Shown here piece by piece: positions 48,754-49,509 of a stretch of 49,509 bases of DNA (position 1 is its first letter; each line of letters starts with the position of its first letter). The notes beneath the pieces were generated by a model, which was not told the origin of the DNA, did no database searches, and worked only from the letters and a program-made list of their open reading frames with translations. The stretch lies in contig JAFUOZ010000085.1 in the NCBI GenBank assembly GCA_017481565.1, forward strand, positions 1 to 49,509, in the 5' to 3' direction. Source of the stretch: Oscillospiraceae bacterium. Its GTDB lineage: Bacteria > Bacillota > Clostridia > Oscillospirales > Ruminococcaceae. The position numbers were made by a program, and so were the translations under genes.

Positions 48754-48956
48754 ACCGAATAATTGCGGTCATTTATGAAAATAATATTGTTGTAAATCGT
48801 ATTCATTCAAAACAGGGCGGTCAGGGCGATATATCCTGATGTCGGGCTGCCGTGCTGCGGAGAGGAATATGTTTATATATAGCCTCGGTCCGTTGCCGGA
48901 ACTTCGGAAAGAGGTCCGCTCTCCGCAGTTGGCTGGAAGTACTGCGGAGAGTTTTT
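48754..48956 (+). ncRNA. Structured RNA of ~200 nt with competing stems
   Basis: Behind an extended -10 promoter and ending in a terminator. CTGCGGAGAG occurs at 48855-48864 and 48942-48951; CTCTCCGCAG at 48919-48928 can pair with either. Pairing with the first closes a domain with an inner hairpin (CCTC...TCCG / CGGA...GAGG, 48883-48914); pairing with the second forms the terminator with TTTTT. A further hairpin GGCGG..TCAGG / CCTGA..CTGCC lies at ~48817-48851. This is the arrangement of a riboswitch or attenuator, but no gene follows in the window, so it may be a free-standing RNA. 6S RNA was considered and does not fit (no long closing stem of the two ends). Confidence 0.55.
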
Positions 48957-48964
48957 CAATTCAC

Positions 48965-48992
48965 AATGCGCAATTCGTAATGCGTAATTATT
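48965..48992 (+). repeat. Interspersed GCGCAATTCGTAAT repeat, copy 2
   Basis: AATGCGCAATTCGTAATGCG followed by TAATTATT, the shorter relative of 39338-39370. It follows directly on the RNA terminator. Confidence 0.6.
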
Positions 48993-49011
48993 TGGCTTGG
49001 TCGATTGCTTG

Positions 49012-49056
49012 AAAACCGTCGGAATTTCTGCTATTGTAGAATTTTCGGCGGTTTTT
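49012..49056. terminator. Bidirectional terminator ahead of the rrn-type promoters
   Basis: Stem AAAACCGTCGGAA / TTTTCGGCGGTTTT type with T-runs on the plus strand. It would isolate the promoters beyond 49300 from upstream reads. 49057-49310 holds no recognisable gene or site. Confidence 0.75.
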
Positions 49057-49314
49057 AATTTCTTAACATATAATTATATACAATTTAATTTTGAGTCGGA
49101 GTATATAAAATATTTTTAAATTTCATAAAAAACGTTGATAATGATTGTTTTATAAGGGTATATTCTGCACTGATCACCAAGTCAACCCATGAACAGACAA
49201 CAGTAAAAAAGTCCGAAAGTAAGACAAAACACCCCAAAACCTGACAAAAAAGTCAAAACAGCACAATAAAAGTATATGTATACTTGTTAAAAAAGCAGAA
49301 AGTGCAAAAAAGTG

Positions 49315-49343
49315 TTGACAAAAGGGAGATAGTGTGGTATTAT
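49315..49343 (+). promoter_or_regulatory. Strong promoter P1, rRNA-operon type
   Basis: TTGACA (49315-49320), 17-base spacer, TATTAT (49338-49343), preceded by A-rich DNA. The initial transcribed region has AAGCTGTCACGA, repeated exactly behind P2. Confidence 0.8.
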
Positions 49344-49444
49344 AAATAAGCTGTCACGAACGAGTGAGACGCAAAGCTCCGAAAGGGGCAAAGCGAAATG
49401 AAGTTGTTAAAAATAAGTTCACAAAAACTTATAAAAAATAACAC

Positions 49445-49473
49445 TTGACAAACTCAAATAAATGTGATAGAAT
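49445..49473 (+). promoter_or_regulatory. Strong promoter P2, rRNA-operon type
   Basis: TTGACA (49445-49450), 17-base spacer, TAGAAT (49468-49473), followed by AAGCTGTCACGA at 49478-49489. Tandem promoters 130 bases apart with the same leader sequence are characteristic of rrn operons. The 16S gene, if present, begins beyond the window. Confidence 0.8.
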
Positions 49474-49509
49474 AATAAAGCTGTCACGAGAGAGCGGCAG
49501 CGAACAGAA

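Noticed and set aside
48754..48956. 6S RNA
   Set aside because: Size is right, but the two ends do not pair into the long closing stem with a central bubble; the competing stems fit an attenuator better.

Overview
The window comes from a low-GC Gram-positive anaerobe of the Clostridia, most likely a Ruminococcus-type (Oscillospiraceae) gut bacterium. The evidence is the sporulation/division cluster yabP-yabQ-divIC-yabR, AGGAGG-type ribosome binding sites, TTGACA-17-TATAAT promoters, a cytoplasmic type I pullulanase and secreted lipoprotein hydrolases. The assignment rests on protein resemblance and gene order only; no database was searched.

Positions 1-29411 are a Mu-like transposable prophage that runs off the left edge. 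It is read mostly on the minus strand, from right to left. At the right (the phage's genetic left end) are a putative Mu-type terminus inserted into an aquaporin-family gene, then a LexA/CI-type S24 repressor on the plus strand with a small membrane zinc-ribbon gene behind it. A divergent early promoter has the likely repressor operator inside its spacer. The early operon encodes a BRO antirepressor, small regulators, a MuA-type DDE transposase, a MuB-type ATPase, a GemA-like protein, many small genes and the Mor activator. Behind a palindrome and promoter lie the Mu gp25/26/27-like genes, a NusG-like (possibly LoaP-type) antiterminator, terminase, portal, a MuF-type minor head protein with a C-terminal HExxH domain, scaffold, capsid, connectors and a siphovirus tail with a TP901-type tape measure. 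An accessory cassette (about 10.7-12.3 kb) with its own promoters, a ribbon-helix-helix protein, a second BRO antirepressor and a very clear antisense small RNA sits inside the late operon.

Positions 29412-32425 are core genome: the disrupted aquaporin gene, a tRNA cluster (Val-Asp-Phe-Gly on the minus strand) and yabP-yabQ-divIC-yabR. Positions 32600-39000 hold a glycosidase-like TIM-barrel protein, an Rpn-family nuclease gene broken by a palindromic MITE, an HTH membrane protein whose 3' end was rewritten by a second copy of that MITE, and a McrBC restriction locus whose mcrC carries an in-frame amber codon and whose mcrB lacks the usual N-terminal recognition domain.

Positions 39603-48640 hold a type I pullulanase, an OmpR-type response regulator and its probable histidine kinase (separated by an unknown gene and a pair of about 140-bp inverted repeats), an SGNH-hydrolase lipoprotein, a GH3 lipoprotein and recX. 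The last 850 bases appear non-coding: a roughly 200-nt structured RNA unit with competing stems, then tandem strong promoters of the kind that precede ribosomal RNA operons, so an rrn operon probably begins just past the window.
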